From: Glaciozyma antarctica PI12
Taxonomy: Eukaryota > Basidiomycota > Microbotryomycetes > Kriegeriales > Camptobasidiaceae
Assembly: GCA_002917775.1 (NCBI GenBank)
Contig: KZ627153.1
Coordinates: forward strand, 482,005-546,004
Direction of reading: 5' to 3'
DNA length: 64,000 nucleotides
Shown: positions 34,267 to 45,156 of the stretch, in pieces
Layout of the letters: each line of letters starts with the position of its first letter
How positions within the stretch are numbered: position 1 is the first letter of the stretch
Translations under genes and position numbers: made by a program
The notes under the pieces: generated by a model
What the model was told of the DNA's origin: nothing
Database searches by the model: none
Seen by the model: the letters and a program-made list of their open reading frames with translations, nothing else

Positions 34267-35841
34267 ATGCTGCCACGACTAGCTCGACCTTGCCTTCGCT
34301 GCAGCCTCACCGCCACCCCGACTCAACTCTTCTCAACAGCAGCGACTGCGCGGCGATCCAACCCTCGTCCAGCTGGCACGCTATTAGGATCGAGCGGGTG
34401 GAAGGGAAAGGGGAAGGAGGCTGACTGGCAGACGCTGCGGCAGCTGTCATCTCACAGTGGCGGGAGGTCGGCGTCGGGCACCAAGGGAGAGGTCGGAGGA
34501 GCACGAACAGCTAGGCGGGCCGCCTCCTCCTCCAGCTCGGCTCTCCCCATCAAGTACGCTCACGAGGACCTCCTCTCCAAGTCAGGCCCGGATTCACTCC
34601 CCAAAACCTCTGCCGACACGTCCTTCTTCTCCCGCTCCTTCCTCAATCCCGAACCTCCCCTCCCACCACCCTCGACCTCACCACTCGTCCCCCTCTCCTC
34701 CCCCATTCCCACAGCCCTACCCCCTTCCGTCCTCTCCAACGGCCTTCCAAATCCCGCGATCCGCTGGCGTCCCGCACCGATTACGACGATGGCGGACGAC
34801 CTCGCACTCTACAAGACGCTCGCCAAGGCCCGCCTATCCGCCCTCGTCGTCCTCACTGCCATGGCAGGGTATGCAATGTGCCCCGTCGACCCTTCCTCGA
34901 CTCACGCCGCGATGGACGCCTTTGCCCAGTCCTTATCGACGTCCCTCCCCACCTCCGCCGACCTCTCCTCTCTCGCCCCTCTCGCCCCTTCCACCCCCTC
35001 CCCACCTTCCAGCAACTCCCTCACCCTCTCCGTCCTTCTCCCCGCCACAGTCGGAACCACCCTATCGTCCTTCTCCGCCGCGTCCTTCAACCAGCTCATC
35101 GAAGCGCCTTACGACGCGCAGATGGCTCGCACGCGCGCGAGGCCCGTACCGAGGCGGTTCATGACCCCTCTGCACGCCGCGACGTTTGGAGGACTGTCAG
35201 GCGTGATCGGGATCGGGACGCTGTACATGATCAACCCGCTATGCGCGTCGATCGGGCTCTTCACCATCCTCCTCTACTGCCCCCTCTACACGATCGCAAA
35301 GCGACACACGATCTACAACACGTGGCTAGGAGCGCTCGTCGGAGCTCTCCCGCCGTTGATCGGCTGGTCAGCGTGCACGGCGAGTTTGGCGCCCCTCACG
35401 CAGCCGGGAGCATGGGCGCTCTTCCTCGCGCTGTACTTCTGGCAGTTCCCCCACTTCAACTCCCTCGCCCACACCCTTCGCTCGTCGTACGCCAGCAGTG
35501 GGTACAGGATGCTCGCCGTCCTCGATCCGGCCAAGAACGCCCTCGTCAGCTTGAGGTACTCCCTCGCCCTCCTGCCGCTCGGGTTCGTCTTCCCGCCGCT
35601 GGGGTTGACGACCTGGGTCTTTCCGTGGCTCTCGCTCATCCCGAATGGGGTCATGGCGTTGGCGGCGTGGAGGTTCTGGAGCAGGAGGGAGGACAAGAGG
35701 GCCAAGCAGCTGTTTTGGGCTAGTTTGGTTCATCTGCCCGTCTTGTTGGGGATGGCGATGGCGTGCAAGAAGGGGCTGTGGGAGAGATGTGAGGAGGAGC
35801 GAGTGGAGGGAGTGGGAGAAGTGGCGCAGGTCGAGGCATGA
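34267..35841 (+). CDS. COX10: Protoheme IX farnesyltransferase COX10 (single exon)
   Basis: An uninterrupted 524-codon frame from ATG 34267. The first about 170 residues are a Ser/Arg/Pro-rich mitochondrial presequence plus variable region. The UbiA prenyltransferase core begins DDLALYKTLAKARLSALV. The key motif is FNQLIEAPYDAQMARTRARP (Asn/Asp prenyl-diphosphate site with RT-x-RP). Further conserved blocks are NPLCASIGLFTILLYCPLYT, KRHTIYNTWLGALVGALPPL and FWQFPHFNSLAHTLR. About seven to eight membrane helices. It converts heme b to heme o in the inner mitochondrial membrane for cytochrome oxidase. It lacks introns in a window where most genes have many. Confidence 0.95.
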   Translation: MLPRLARPCLRCSLTATPTQLFSTAATARRSNPRPAGTLLGSSGWKGKGKEADWQTLRQLSSHSGGRSASGTKGEVGGARTARRAASSSSSALPIKYAHEDLLSKSGPDSLPKTSADTSFFSRSFLNPEPPLPPPSTSPLVPLSSPIPTALPPSVLSNGLPNPAIRWRPAPITTMADDLALYKTLAKARLSALVVLTAMAGYAMCPVDPSSTHAAMDAFAQSLSTSLPTSADLSSLAPLAPSTPSPPSSNSLTLSVLLPATVGTTLSSFSAASFNQLIEAPYDAQMARTRARPVPRRFMTPLHAATFGGLSGVIGIGTLYMINPLCASIGLFTILLYCPLYTIAKRHTIYNTWLGALVGALPPLIGWSACTASLAPLTQPGAWALFLALYFWQFPHFNSLAHTLRSSYASSGYRMLAVLDPAKNALVSLRYSLALLPLGFVFPPLGLTTWVFPWLSLIPNGVMALAAWRFWSRREDKRAKQLFWASLVHLPVLLGMAMACKKGLWERCEEERVEGVGEVAQVEA

Positions 35842-36170
35842 GGTGAGTTCGGTTCGGCGTGAGGATGAGGGAGCGAGAGCTGACGAGCTGTTCCTCGCAG
35901 TTTCCGTCTGAGCACGGACGACTCGAGCAAGACGTTTTCTAGGTTATCGGAGCTATATCGACGTGCGTCCTTTCGCCCTTCGTCACGAGCGAAACGCTGA
36001 CCTCGTCGCCCGCTCGCAGTCCCCACTCTCGCAACCCCGTCGTAGGATCCCCAGTCATCGCACCGTTCGAAAATGCAACCAGACTGGTATAACTTGCAAG
36101 AATGCTCATGTGCTGCGCTTGAGGGGAGGGGAGTACACCAAAAAGAGAGAGGTCTATCCGCCGCACCGCA
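35842..36170. other. Gap between convergent COX10 and DUF4112 genes
   Basis: 329 bp of 3' flanks. A GTGAGT...CTGAC...CGCAG pattern just after the COX10 stop (about 35842-35900) suggests a 3' UTR intron. No gene seen. Confidence 0.45.
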
Positions 36171-37352
36171 TCACGCCACGATCTTCGACGACGACGCCGG
36201 CGTCGTCAACGCCGTCGAGCCCACTGCACCACTCCCACTCGGTCCCGCCAACCGCTCCTCACTACTCGAATTTCCCTTTCCCCACCCATAGAACTTCCAC
36301 GGCTTCTGCTTCTTCGGCACCTCGCCGCCCACTCTCCGATCCCCCTCCTCCTCCAACACCTCGTTCGAAATCGCATACGGCGCACCCTTACGCTCTCCCG
36401 TCACTCGATCGATCGAAGCCGTGTGAATGGCGGATTCGGCAGCTGCGAGATCGGCGGTAGGGTTTCCTTTCGAGTGCTTCGCAGCGCGTTGGATGAGGAA
36501 GTCTTCGAGGAGGGCGGCGTTGCGGGAATTGGCTTTCCAGACGGCTGCAACGATGTCGCCGACGAGGGGGATGAGACTGACGCCAAGGGAGACGGTCGAG
36601 TCTGCGTCGGGTTAGCGGGAGGAATGCGGAGGAGAGGAGGGTACGCACTGAAAGCCATGCGCTGTTGGAGAACTAGAGGAAGGTCGGCTTCGCGGCATTT
36701 CTTAAGTACGAGAAAGTAGCCCAGGAGGAAGGCAAAAATGTCACCGGCGAGACTGGGGGAGAGGGAAGGAGAACGGGGGTCAGGGGGTCTCTTAAGCACG
36801 GGAGCAAGGCACGACTCACGGAATCAACCCAAAGATCGCGCCCCAGCCAAATCGGAACCCGCAGAGACTAAATCCCTTGTCGAGATAGTGCGCACGACGC
36901 CGCACGGAACGCTACGAGCAGGCGTCAGCTCCAGGACCTCCTCCCTAGCAACGGGCGTGTCCGACGCACCAGGATACGCTCGTCCCGCTTGCTCAGTCCT
37001 GCTGGCATTGCGCGCTTGCGGGACTTGGTGCGTCCTCGTGCGTCGGTGAAGGTCTGCGAGCGGGGGGGGGGGGGGGGGGGGAGGGAGCGTCAGTACAGCG
37101 TTCGGGAGAGGTTCGTGGTGGCTCCTCCTCTGTGCTCCCAGCTTCTTGCTCGGCTCCCTACTATGCTGCTCTAAAAGCTGCGTAGCTGGCAAGCGCCACC
37201 CCTCTTCTCGTCCGAAGAGACTGTCCTCCCCTCCCCGCTCCGACGCCCGCTGGGTCCTCGCTCACCTCGTAGTGCGGATCGACCGGCTCCTGGTCTGCCA
37301 GCTGGTTGGAGAAGACCTTCCTCCCGACCTTCTTTGCGATGTACGAAGTCAT
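36171..37352 (-). CDS. DUF4112 family membrane protein
   Basis: Starts MTSYIAKKVGRKVFSNQLAD at 37352 and ends PASSSKIVA at 36171. The DUF4112 core reads RRRAHYLDKGFSLCGFRFGW, IFGLIPLAGDIFAFLLGYFL and KCREADLPLVLQQRM, then SLIPLVGDIVAAVWKANSRN, all characteristic, with two hydrophobic segments bearing the G-D pair. The C-terminal tail is polar, with KKQKPWKFYGWGKG. The biochemical function of the family is unknown. The first intron contains a run of 20 C residues (coding strand) just before its 3' splice site. Confidence 0.85.
37062..37081 (+). repeat. G20 homopolymer (C20 on the transcribed gene's strand)
   Basis: Twenty consecutive G on the plus strand inside an intron of the minus-strand DUF4112 gene, immediately upstream of its CAG acceptor, where it forms the polypyrimidine tract. 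Confidence 0.9.
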
Positions 37353-37965
37353 GGTTGCTGGTTGTTCTGGAGGTGTCGAAGGACGAAAGAGGAACGTCGT
37401 GACGCGGCGCCAAGTTCCTCTCTCCGGGGTGGAGTCGAGGGGATACGGTCTCTTGAGCTTACAAGGCTGCACAATGCTGAGATCTCACAGTTACCCTCGC
37501 GAGCGCTTCATTCCCAATGATCCTCGCTCAAATCCATCAATTCCCCTTCAACCTTCGCCATCTTGTCGGCTCGATGGATGCCCCCTCCTGGGAGAAAGAC
37601 GCCGGAGAAGGTGATGGGTTGGATGGAGAGATGGGTGGCATCATGCGAAGGTGATAAACGGGAGTCGTTCGCGAGATGAGGAATGCGAGCGCGAAGGTCG
37701 GACGTCGAACGCCGTAGCTGCAAGTACCAGCAGAGGTGAGCCGTCGCAACACGAGAATAGGGAAGCCCGAAAGTCGCAGAGCGTCGTCGAAACGTCGAAG
37801 AAGCCTCTTCTCCGCTCTTCCTGCTCCTTGCGAAAGGCGACCGTCGCGCTCGAAAGACCGTTCCTCGTTCCTCGTTCAGCGACCGTCCCAGCCGACCTGT
37901 AAACGTCAATCACGCCCGCACTGAAGCAAGACCGCAACCGCATACTTAACCCAGAACTCAATTGC
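37353..37965. other. Intergenic: DUF4112 promoter side and U1-70K 3' flank
   Basis: 613 bp. A minus-strand frame of about 130 codons exists but has no ATG at its start. Its only coding-like part is a short MAKVEGELMDLSEDHWE at the end. It could be a leader peptide of the DUF4112 transcript. I do not call it a gene. Confidence 0.4.
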
Positions 37966-39564
37966 TCAATACCTCGGCCTCTTATCATCTCCATACCCAC
38001 CTCGCTGCGGCCCCTCAAACTCCCTCTTCGGCGGACCCATCCCAGCCCCACCCGCTCTCGCACCGTAACCACTATCCGGCCCGTTCTGACCCTGGAACCC
38101 TCCTCCAGGCGCGCCGCCAAACCCTCCTCCGCCACGAGGAGCGAACCCACCTCGTCCCCCGTCGTTCCCACCGAACCCACCTCCTCCTCCGCGGTACCCT
38201 CCTCCGCCACCCATCCCACCTCCAGGAGGTCCACCCATTCCGCTGCCGGGAGGACCACCGTAGCCACCTCGTCCGCCGTCAAAGGATCCTCCGCCACGAT
38301 CTCCGCCGAACCCACCCCTGCGCACACAAACTCGTCAGCTCCCATCCCTCCTCCCCCACTCGCACACGGAAACGCACCTTCCACGATCCCCAAAGCCTCC
38401 TCCTCCCCTATCGCCTCCAAACCCACCACGGTACCCTCCTCGATCTCCTCCAAACCCTCCCCTATCTCCTCCTCCTCCTCCTCCTCCAAACCCACCTCGA
38501 TCTCCGTACCCTCCTCCTCCTCCAAAGTTGCCCCGCGGCTGGAACCCCCCACGCTGCACGAATCCACCGCGTCCGCCTCGAGGCGCGAAGCCTCCTCGAG
38601 GGGGGCCAAAGTTGCCTGGTCCGAACGCGTCGGGAGGAGCTGGGAGGAGGTCAGTATGGGGAGGAGGATGGGGGCAGAGAACGTACGAGCTGAGAGAGGC
38701 TTGGGACGGCCACCGAGGCCGCCGCCCAGACGACGGGGCTTCCAGCCCTTGACGGTGCGGCCTCGCTCAACGTCGATGAGGAGTCGACGGTTCATGAGTT
38801 TGAGACCTTCGGCGTCCTTGTACGCCGCTGCACGAGCGCGTTAGCTCCTCGCGCCCACCAGTCACACGAGGGAGGAACGCACCCTTCATATCCTTCTCCC
38901 GCTCGTAGACTAGGAAAGCGTAGCCCCTGCTCTTCCCATCCTTCTTGCGCACGACGCGAACGCGCTCTAGAGGACCGTACATCTCGAACTCGCGTCGAAG
39001 GTCGGCTTCGGTGCAGGCGTAAGGGAGGCGTCCGACGAAGAGAGTCTTGTAAGGGTCTCCAACGGCTTCCTCGTCCTCTGCAGGATCGTCTGCGAGTTCG
39101 TTATGAGTACGCGTAGCGCTGGGAGGACGAGGAGAGGACCTACACTCCTTGATGCCCTTCTCCAGGTTCTCAGCATGCTTCTTCTTCCGTTCAGCAGCGC
39201 GCTTGATCCGAGCCTCCTCAGCCGTAAGGGTGAAGATCCCCTCCTTATCTCCTACTTCCTCCCCCTCTTCTGGCAGCTTGCCCTCTGCCACCTCCTTCTC
39301 CTCTAACTTGGCCTTCTCCTCCTTGATCAACTTGAGCGTCTCTGCCACTCCCAGAGACGGGGGCTTGCGCGCGAAAGACTGGAGAGGAACATCGGGGTCA
39401 CGGCCCGTTGGCTTGAGGTAGGGGAGAGGCGGGCGAGGGGCGAAGAGCTTGAGGAGGTTGGGAGGGAGGAGATGGGTCTTTTGGGAGAGGGCGGGAGAAG
39501 GGGGTTAGTGGGGCGCAGGAGGGCCAGGCTGCGGGTGTGAGAGAGAGGTTCTTACTCCGACCAT
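37966..39564 (-). CDS. SNP1: U1 snRNP 70-kDa protein (Snp1)
   Basis: The ATG at 39564 encodes only MVG before an intron. Exon 2 starts [20 protein letters not shown], the invariant U1-70K N terminus. The U1-70K N-terminal helix region ([17 protein letters not shown]) leads to the RRM, with RNP2 (TLFVGRLPY) and RNP1 ([11 protein letters not shown]). After the RRM comes [20 protein letters not shown], another hallmark. The C-terminal 200 residues are Gly/Arg/Phe repeats of the RGG type instead of the RS/RD domain of animals, ending YGDDKRPRY at 37966. It binds U1 snRNA stem-loop I and recognises 5' splice sites. Confidence 0.95.
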
Positions 39565-39702
39565 TCTCGAGACAGTTTCGTTAGAGTAAACCTGGATCTG
39601 GTCAAGTCGGCGAAGGGAGAAAGGAGCCGAGTCAGGCGGGGAGGTCTTCCCCTCGGAGTCTTCTGGTCGTCGACTCTCTTCCTTCCGCCAACAGTCTCTG
39701 GA

Positions 39703-40884
39703 ATGAAGTTCTTCGCACTTGCTCCCCTCTTGGCCTTTGTGCCTTCTGTCCTCGCAGGTCTCGAAGACGCCAAGTTCTCAGTGAGCCGCCCTCCCAGCTG
39801 CGACGTGTCGCTGAGCTAACCTTCGAGTGCAGACCGTCCTCTCAGCAGCCAACTTTGACCAGCGCGTTCTACTTGCTTCCACCAGGAAGGAGCTGTGCTA
39901 ACGCTTTGCCCGGCGCAGAGTTATCGCCTCTCAATCTGAGGGAACCCTCGGTGAGCTGCCTTGCCTCAGCGTCATCCAAGCTCCTCTGACCTGTTTCCTA
40001 ATGCAGTGGCTTTCTTTGCACCCTGGTGCGGACACTGCAAGTCGCTCGAGCCTACGTGGACCAAGATCGCAGGCGCGTTTGACGGAGACGATCGCGTAGG
40101 TCACAGAAGAGCTGGAGGGAAGGGGGCGGATGGAGCTAATGCCTCTCCACTCGCAGTGCAAGGTCGCCCACCTCGACGCCGATAAAGCAGAGAACAAGGT
40201 CTTTGCGCAGAAGTATGGCGTCTCGGGCTTCCCAACCATCAAGGTGCGCCTCTCCTTCCCATCTGTCTCGCGCACCTCAGACGACTGCAGCACAGTTCCT
40301 CCCCTCTGGCGGCCGCGCTCCTATCGACTATTCGGGCGCCCGATCCGAGGAAGCTTTCCTCGAGTTCCTCAACAAGCAGTGCGGGACGCACCGTCTCCCC
40401 GGCGGCCGTCTCTCCGACCTCGTACGCTTTCTCCCTCCCTTCAATCCTCCCGGCTCACTCCAGCGCACAGGCCGGCCGTATCTCCTCCCTCGACGCTCTC
40501 GCTTCCACCTACTTCTCTCCTACCGCCGTGCGGTCTGCGATCCTCGCTTCTGCGTTAGAGGTCGCGTCGCAGATCAGCGAGGCGGAGAAGGCCTTGTCGG
40601 CGTACTACCTCAAGGTGATGACCAAGTTTGTTGAAGATGCGGAGGGCGCGGAGGCGTGGGTTAAGAAGGAGGGAGAGAGGTTGGGCAAGATGGCGAGCAA
40701 GAGGGGAAAGATCGCAGGCAAGAAGTTGGATGAGCTCAAGATGAGGCAGAACGTGCGTTTCGTTTTGGCTGTGGGAGTCGGGCAGAGGAGCTGATGTAAT
40801 TGGTGCGTGCAGATTTTGGACGCGTTCAAGTATGTCGAGGGACAGGCGGAGAAGGTTGCGAAGCGGATCAAGGAGGAGCTCTGA
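39703..40884 (+). CDS. ER protein disulfide isomerase, ERp38-like, KEEL tail
   Basis: The ATG at 39703 begins a signal peptide (MKFFALAPLLAFVPSVLA). A single thioredoxin domain has the active site FFAPWCGHCKSLEPTW and the cis-Pro region GVSGFPTIKFLPSG. A C-terminal helical ERp29c-like D domain follows (AGRISSLDALASTYFS, EKALSAYYLKVM, KKLDELKMRQN). The last four residues, KEEL, resemble a KDEL/HDEL retrieval signal. Eight or so exons. The join after FDQ at 39861/39919 needs a GC donor (GCGCGT) to keep frame. The family usually has two thioredoxin domains before the D domain; only one is present. It catalyses disulfide formation and exchange in the ER. Confidence 0.88.
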
Positions 40885-41258
40885 ACGCGTTGACACTGAA
40901 TCGAAGCTAGAGTATTTCGCCCAAGGTCTTCTGCTCGCTCGCTCGTGCTTTGCTACCTTTGAAGCCTTCTGCTTGCGCTCGCTCGTGACACGGCAGGAAC
41001 GGTGTGTTCGCACTTCGCAGAGCGAGACGCCTCCCCGAGTTGGATTTCGTTTTGTTTCCGAGTTTCGGGCGTGTGTTGCAGCGAATTCTTGTCCTCTATT
41101 GCTCGACTCGACAGTCTGTTTGACGAGGAGAGGAGAGGGAGAGAAGCAGAGTGAACTGGAAGGTTAGCGGGCGAGACACTTACCCCTGTTGGTGTAAGTC
41201 CCGAGGCCATTCGCGCCTTTCTCCCTCTTCCCCCCTCACTCTCAACGCATCGAGCAAG
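40885..41258. other. Intergenic before the I-BAR-like gene
   Basis: 374 bp containing the PDI 3' end and the promoter/leader of the next gene. No other feature seen. Confidence 0.5.
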
Positions 41259-42347
41259 ATGCTCAAACGCCTCTCTTTCACTGGCAGTGACCACGCGACG
41301 CCTTACCTCGCCCCTCCAACCCCAGCAAGCCAGCGCACACCCCTCGACTCGTCCCCTAATCCACGTTCCACCTCTCCCGGTGGCTACCCCTTCCCGACCA
41401 CTCCCTCGTACCCACAGCAGTCGCCACAGGTCGAACGCACAACGCTGCACAAGAGCCTAACGAGCTTGTCGGCGCTCCTCGTCGCGCTTGACGAGTACAG
41501 GAGCTTGGTGTTTTTTATGGCCAAGGCGGAACGCAAGGTTGGGAAACTGAGTAGGGAGCTCGCGGGGACGTTTGGGGATAAAGTGGAAGTGGGGGCGAGA
41601 AGTGAGATTGTTTGTGAGTCTGTGTGAGGAGGGGACCGGGAGGAATGCGGGAAGGGTGGAGCTAATGTGGCTCTGGACGCAGTGAATGCGCTGGGAGCGA
41701 GTGCGGGCATGTTTGAGGCGCTTGCTGGGGTAGATACGGCGCTTGCAAAGGCGGTGCAGAGAGATTACGAGGGGGCGAACGAGGTTGCGGGCAAGTTCTT
41801 CAAGAAGGTTGCGGTGAGTGCTCTCGCGGTTTCGTAGCTGAGATCAGTAGATTCTGACGCTTCTTGTGGGCTCTAGAAGGAAGAGAAGGCGCTCGACGAT
41901 GCCCTCGCAGCAATGGACGCAAAGGTGCGTCCTTCGCAATCTGTGAGAATCTCTCGAGGAGCTGATGATTCACCATCTCTTCGCAGGTCCAGAAAGCCAC
42001 CGCCGCCTACGAGAAGTCACGTCCCCGCGCCCGACCGTCCCTCGCCGACGCTGCCGCCGTCGCCGTCGCGCACGACAAATACATGGCCTCGCTCTCCTCG
42101 CTCTCCTCCTCGACCGCTACCTTCAAGAGATCGCACGCTGAGAATATGGGAGACAAGCGGGATAAGGCGGGAAAGGAGGTTGCGAGGATTATGTGTGGCC
42201 TTGCGGAGGCGGGGTGGAAGAATAGGGTCGAGGGGACGAGGAGGGGTGGGGAGAAGGCGGGAGAGGTGGTTGCGAGGGGAGTTTGGTGCGAGACGGGGAT
42301 GCCACCGGTCGCTCCTGAGGACTTCTACTACGAAGCAGGGCAGCAGA

Positions 42348-42378
<31 letters not shown>

Positions 42379-43820
42379 AGCACAACAGCAGCAGCAACAA
42401 CAATCGACATCGTTCCGCGGACCTCGGCCTCTCCCTTCGACGAACGACTCGTACTTCCACCCCGAACAACTCTTCCCCGCCTCTCCCGGCCCTCCAATCA
42501 ACACCTACCCCGCCCAGCAACTCTCCTCCTCCCCGCACTCCCTCCTTCCTCCCTCAAGCCCGATCCCGCCCTTCGCAAGCTCCTCCCACCCCGTCTCCCC
42601 TGCCACCTCCGCCCCTCCCTCCCCTCAAGACATTCCTCGTCAGTTGGAGCCCGCTCCCGAACATCAGCCTCACAGAACCCTCAGCCGCAAGCCCTCGACC
42701 TCGTCCCTCATCTCGCACCGCTCGACCTTCTCCTCCCGCCCACCTGCCCTCGACGCGAGCCACCCTACCGATCTCGAGCCCCCTCGTCCACCTTTCGCAC
42801 AGCAATTCGATCCCCCACCTTCCCCTTCTGCGATCCTGAAGAGCCTCGAGACGCAGCGAGCTCCCAGTCCTCAGCCGGTTCGGATCGTCGCTGCTGGCCC
42901 CGGGGTCCCGCGACGAGGAGATTCGGACGACAGGAGTACGACGCAGAATTTCTCGCCGCTTTCGTCGGAGGATGATGGGAGGCGTGGGCAGGAGAGGAGG
43001 GGGGCGTGGAGGGAGGAAGCGGATCCGAGGAGGTCGGTGGCGAGGGATGGGGAGAGTGTGGGGAGAGGCTATAAGGGAGAGGAGGGGGTACAGAGGAACG
43101 AGAGTACGGCGAGCGAGAGGAGCTTTGTAGCGAGGATGAGGGAGAGGTATGTCGAGGAGAAGGAGCGGGAGAGGGAGGAGAGGAGCAGGACGGTCGAGAG
43201 GAGGTCTGAGTTGCCGGTTCGTTCCTTCGCTTTCCCAAATGTCGCCCGACTGCTGATTGTTGAGGTCGCAGCCTCCCATTCCTCGATCCAATTCGCGCGT
43301 CGCAGACCTCGCTCAGCGATACACCTCCCCTCCCTCCTCGGACTACGCCCCTCCGCACCAATCGTTCCCCTCCTCGTCCTCCTCCGGCCTTCCCCGCCCG
43401 ACCCACCGCTATTCTCATTCGATGCAGCCTCTCCAAAGCACCGATTCGACGGGCTTCAACGAGTTCGGCCAACGCGGAGCCGGAGCGAGCACCTGGACTC
43501 AATCCCGTGACGCTTCGACGACGTACGGTTCTCCTCCTCCTACTAGCCGACCCTCGTATGAACCCGAACGACCTTCGTACGATTCGCGTTCGTGCTCGCG
43601 TCCACCTCTCGATCCCGCACCGCAGCACGCCCGGTCGAGGCAGGAGGAGGCGCATCCGGATTTCTGCGGGTGCGAGAAGTGCTCGGAGAGTAATTATAAG
43701 GAGAGGGGAACGACGAGGGAGGAAGAGGAGAGGAGGCAGAAGGAGTTGAGGAGCGTGGGGAGGATGGGGAATGAGAGGAGGATGTCGATGCCGGTCGTTT
43801 TTGGCGGGGGTAGGAGGTAG
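41259..43820 (+). CDS. I-BAR / Ivy1-like membrane-curvature protein
   Basis: Starts MLKRLSFTGSDHATPYLAPP at 41259 and ends FGGGRR at 43818-43820, with introns near 41600, 41815, 41925 and 43215. Residues about 60-290 are predicted helical: SLTSLSALLVALDEYRSLVF, KAERKVGKLSRELAGTFG, NEVAGKFFKKVAKEEKALDD and FKRSHAENMGDKRDKAGKEV. This resembles a BAR/IMD bundle as in fungal Ivy1. A polyglutamine stretch and a long Pro/Ser-rich disordered region follow. The C terminus has a Cys cluster (HPDFCGCEKCSESNY). Ivy1 binds phospholipids on the vacuole. Assignment rests on helix pattern and remembered family features. Confidence 0.5.
42341..42403 (+). repeat. CAG/CAA polyglutamine repeat
   Basis: An in-frame run of Gln codons (mixed CAG and CAA, interrupted by Lys and Ala), about 20 residues, directly after the helical domain of the I-BAR-like protein. 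Mixed codons suggest a conserved or selected tract rather than a recent pure expansion. Confidence 0.85.
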
Positions 43821-44004
43821 AGGGGGGAGGGTTGGATTTCGTATATGCCAATTCGCTTGTTGTGCTGCTGCAAAGGAAGGGAGAAGGGAGAGAAGGAGAT
43901 ACCTTGCGAAGCTTCTACTGTCGCGCTCGCGCTCGCGCTCGTCCCAAGTCGCGAGGACAACTTCTCCTTCTCCTCTCTTGCAACACACTCCTTCCGACCG
44001 AGTG

Positions 44005-45156
44005 ATGAACTGGAGCGGTGTGAGAGGAACTCTCGGAGCTATACTCAGGCCCAACACTCTCAACCCACGCCTCATCGTACCAGGTACGCGAAAGCTCCCG
44101 CTCACCTCCTTATCCCAAGCTCACCCCGCTCTCGACAGACATCACTCGCCTCGACTGGGCTTGCTTCAGATCTCATGGCATCACTGGCGTCGTGATAGAC
44201 AAGGACAACTGCCTCGTACGCCCTCCGTTCCTCCTCAACCAGCTCGTTCCTCTCTGACGCCCTCTTCCGACAGACTCGACCTGACCGCGACACCCTCGAA
44301 CCCTACCTACAGCCAAGCTGGGAATCGCTACTCCACACCTTTGGCCCCGCCAACGTCCTCGTCGTTTCCAACTCTGCCGGAACGCACAAAGACTCTCTCC
44401 TCCTCCAAGTGCGCTCTCAGCACTCCCCTCCTTCTTCCACCTAACCAAGGGACCCCACAGGCCGAATCCGTCTCTCGCAACCTCCTCGTCCCCATCCTAG
44501 TGCATGCAGATCCCAAACCAGGACGCGACTGCGCCCTCGGGATCCAGCACTACTTCCTCCCTCCTCCTCCCTCTCCCCCGACCCTTCTCCGCCGCCTCCT
44601 TCCCAAACGCCCCACTCCAAGCTCAACCATCTGGCCCGCGCGCCTGCGCAATCCCCTCCTTCCCACCCCCGTCCCCCGCCCTCACCTCCTCGTAATCGGC
44701 GATAGACTCACGACCGACGTCCTCCTCTCCCACCGCCTCGCCTCCCTCCCCTCTTCCCCCCTCTCCACCACTTCTATCCTCACTACTCAATTACACGCCT
44801 CCGAGTCCCTAGGGACGACTTTCCTTCGGTCTCTCGAGCGACTGGCATTGCATTTCCTCCGCCGGAGACGCAGTACCGAAGGACCTTGGGACGCATGCGT
44901 CTTCCCTTCTTCCCCACTCCCTCCTCCAAAACCAGTACTGGAGCGGCTAAAGAGACTGGAGGTGGAGCAGTTGAAGGAGCCGTGGGAGCCGATGGGGGAG
45001 TGGAGGTGGACGGACAAGTGGAAGGGGCTGTTTGTGGGGGAGCAAGGCGCGGTTAGAGTCGCGGAGAAGGTGGTGCAGTCGTGTGAGGATGGGGTGGAGA
45101 GGGGGAGATTAAAGCTGGGCTTGTGGAGGTTGGGATTGGGGGAGAGCAAGTCGTAG
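44005..45156 (+). CDS. GEP4: Mitochondrial phosphatidylglycerophosphatase GEP4 (HAD family)
   Basis: The ATG at 44005 (MNWSGVRGTLGAILRPNTLN) is spliced to DITRLDWACFRSHGITGVVI and then the HAD motif I IDKDNCLT, which is completed across an intron. Motif II is VLVVSNSAGT. A Lys-containing motif (HADPKPGRD) and motif IV (VIGDRLTTDV) follow, in GEP4 order. The C-terminal part (about 120 residues) is less conserved. The enzyme dephosphorylates PGP to phosphatidylglycerol on the matrix side of the inner mitochondrial membrane, a step in cardiolipin synthesis. The stop TAG is at 45154. Four exons, each join in frame. Confidence 0.92.
   Translation: MNWSGVRGTLGAILRPNTLNPRLIVPGTRKLPLTSLSQAHPALDRHHSPRLGLLQISWHHWRRDRQGQLPRTPSVPPQPARSSLTPSSDRLDLTATPSNPTYSQAGNRYSTPLAPPTSSSFPTLPERTKTLSSSKCALSTPLLLPPNQGTPQAESVSRNLLVPILVHADPKPGRDCALGIQHYFLPPPPSPPTLLRRLLPKRPTPSSTIWPARLRNPLLPTPVPRPHLLVIGDRLTTDVLLSHRLASLPSSPLSTTSILTTQLHASESLGTTFLRSLERLALHFLRRRRSTEGPWDACVFPSSPLPPPKPVLERLKRLEVEQLKEPWEPMGEWRWTDKWKGLFVGEQGAVRVAEKVVQSCEDGVERGRLKLGLWRLGLGESKS

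Noticed and set aside
37641-38795. 384-codon minus-strand open frame overlapping U1-70K
   Set aside because: It is an off-frame reading of the Gly/Arg-rich repeat region, which keeps all frames open. The U1-70K frame carries all motifs.
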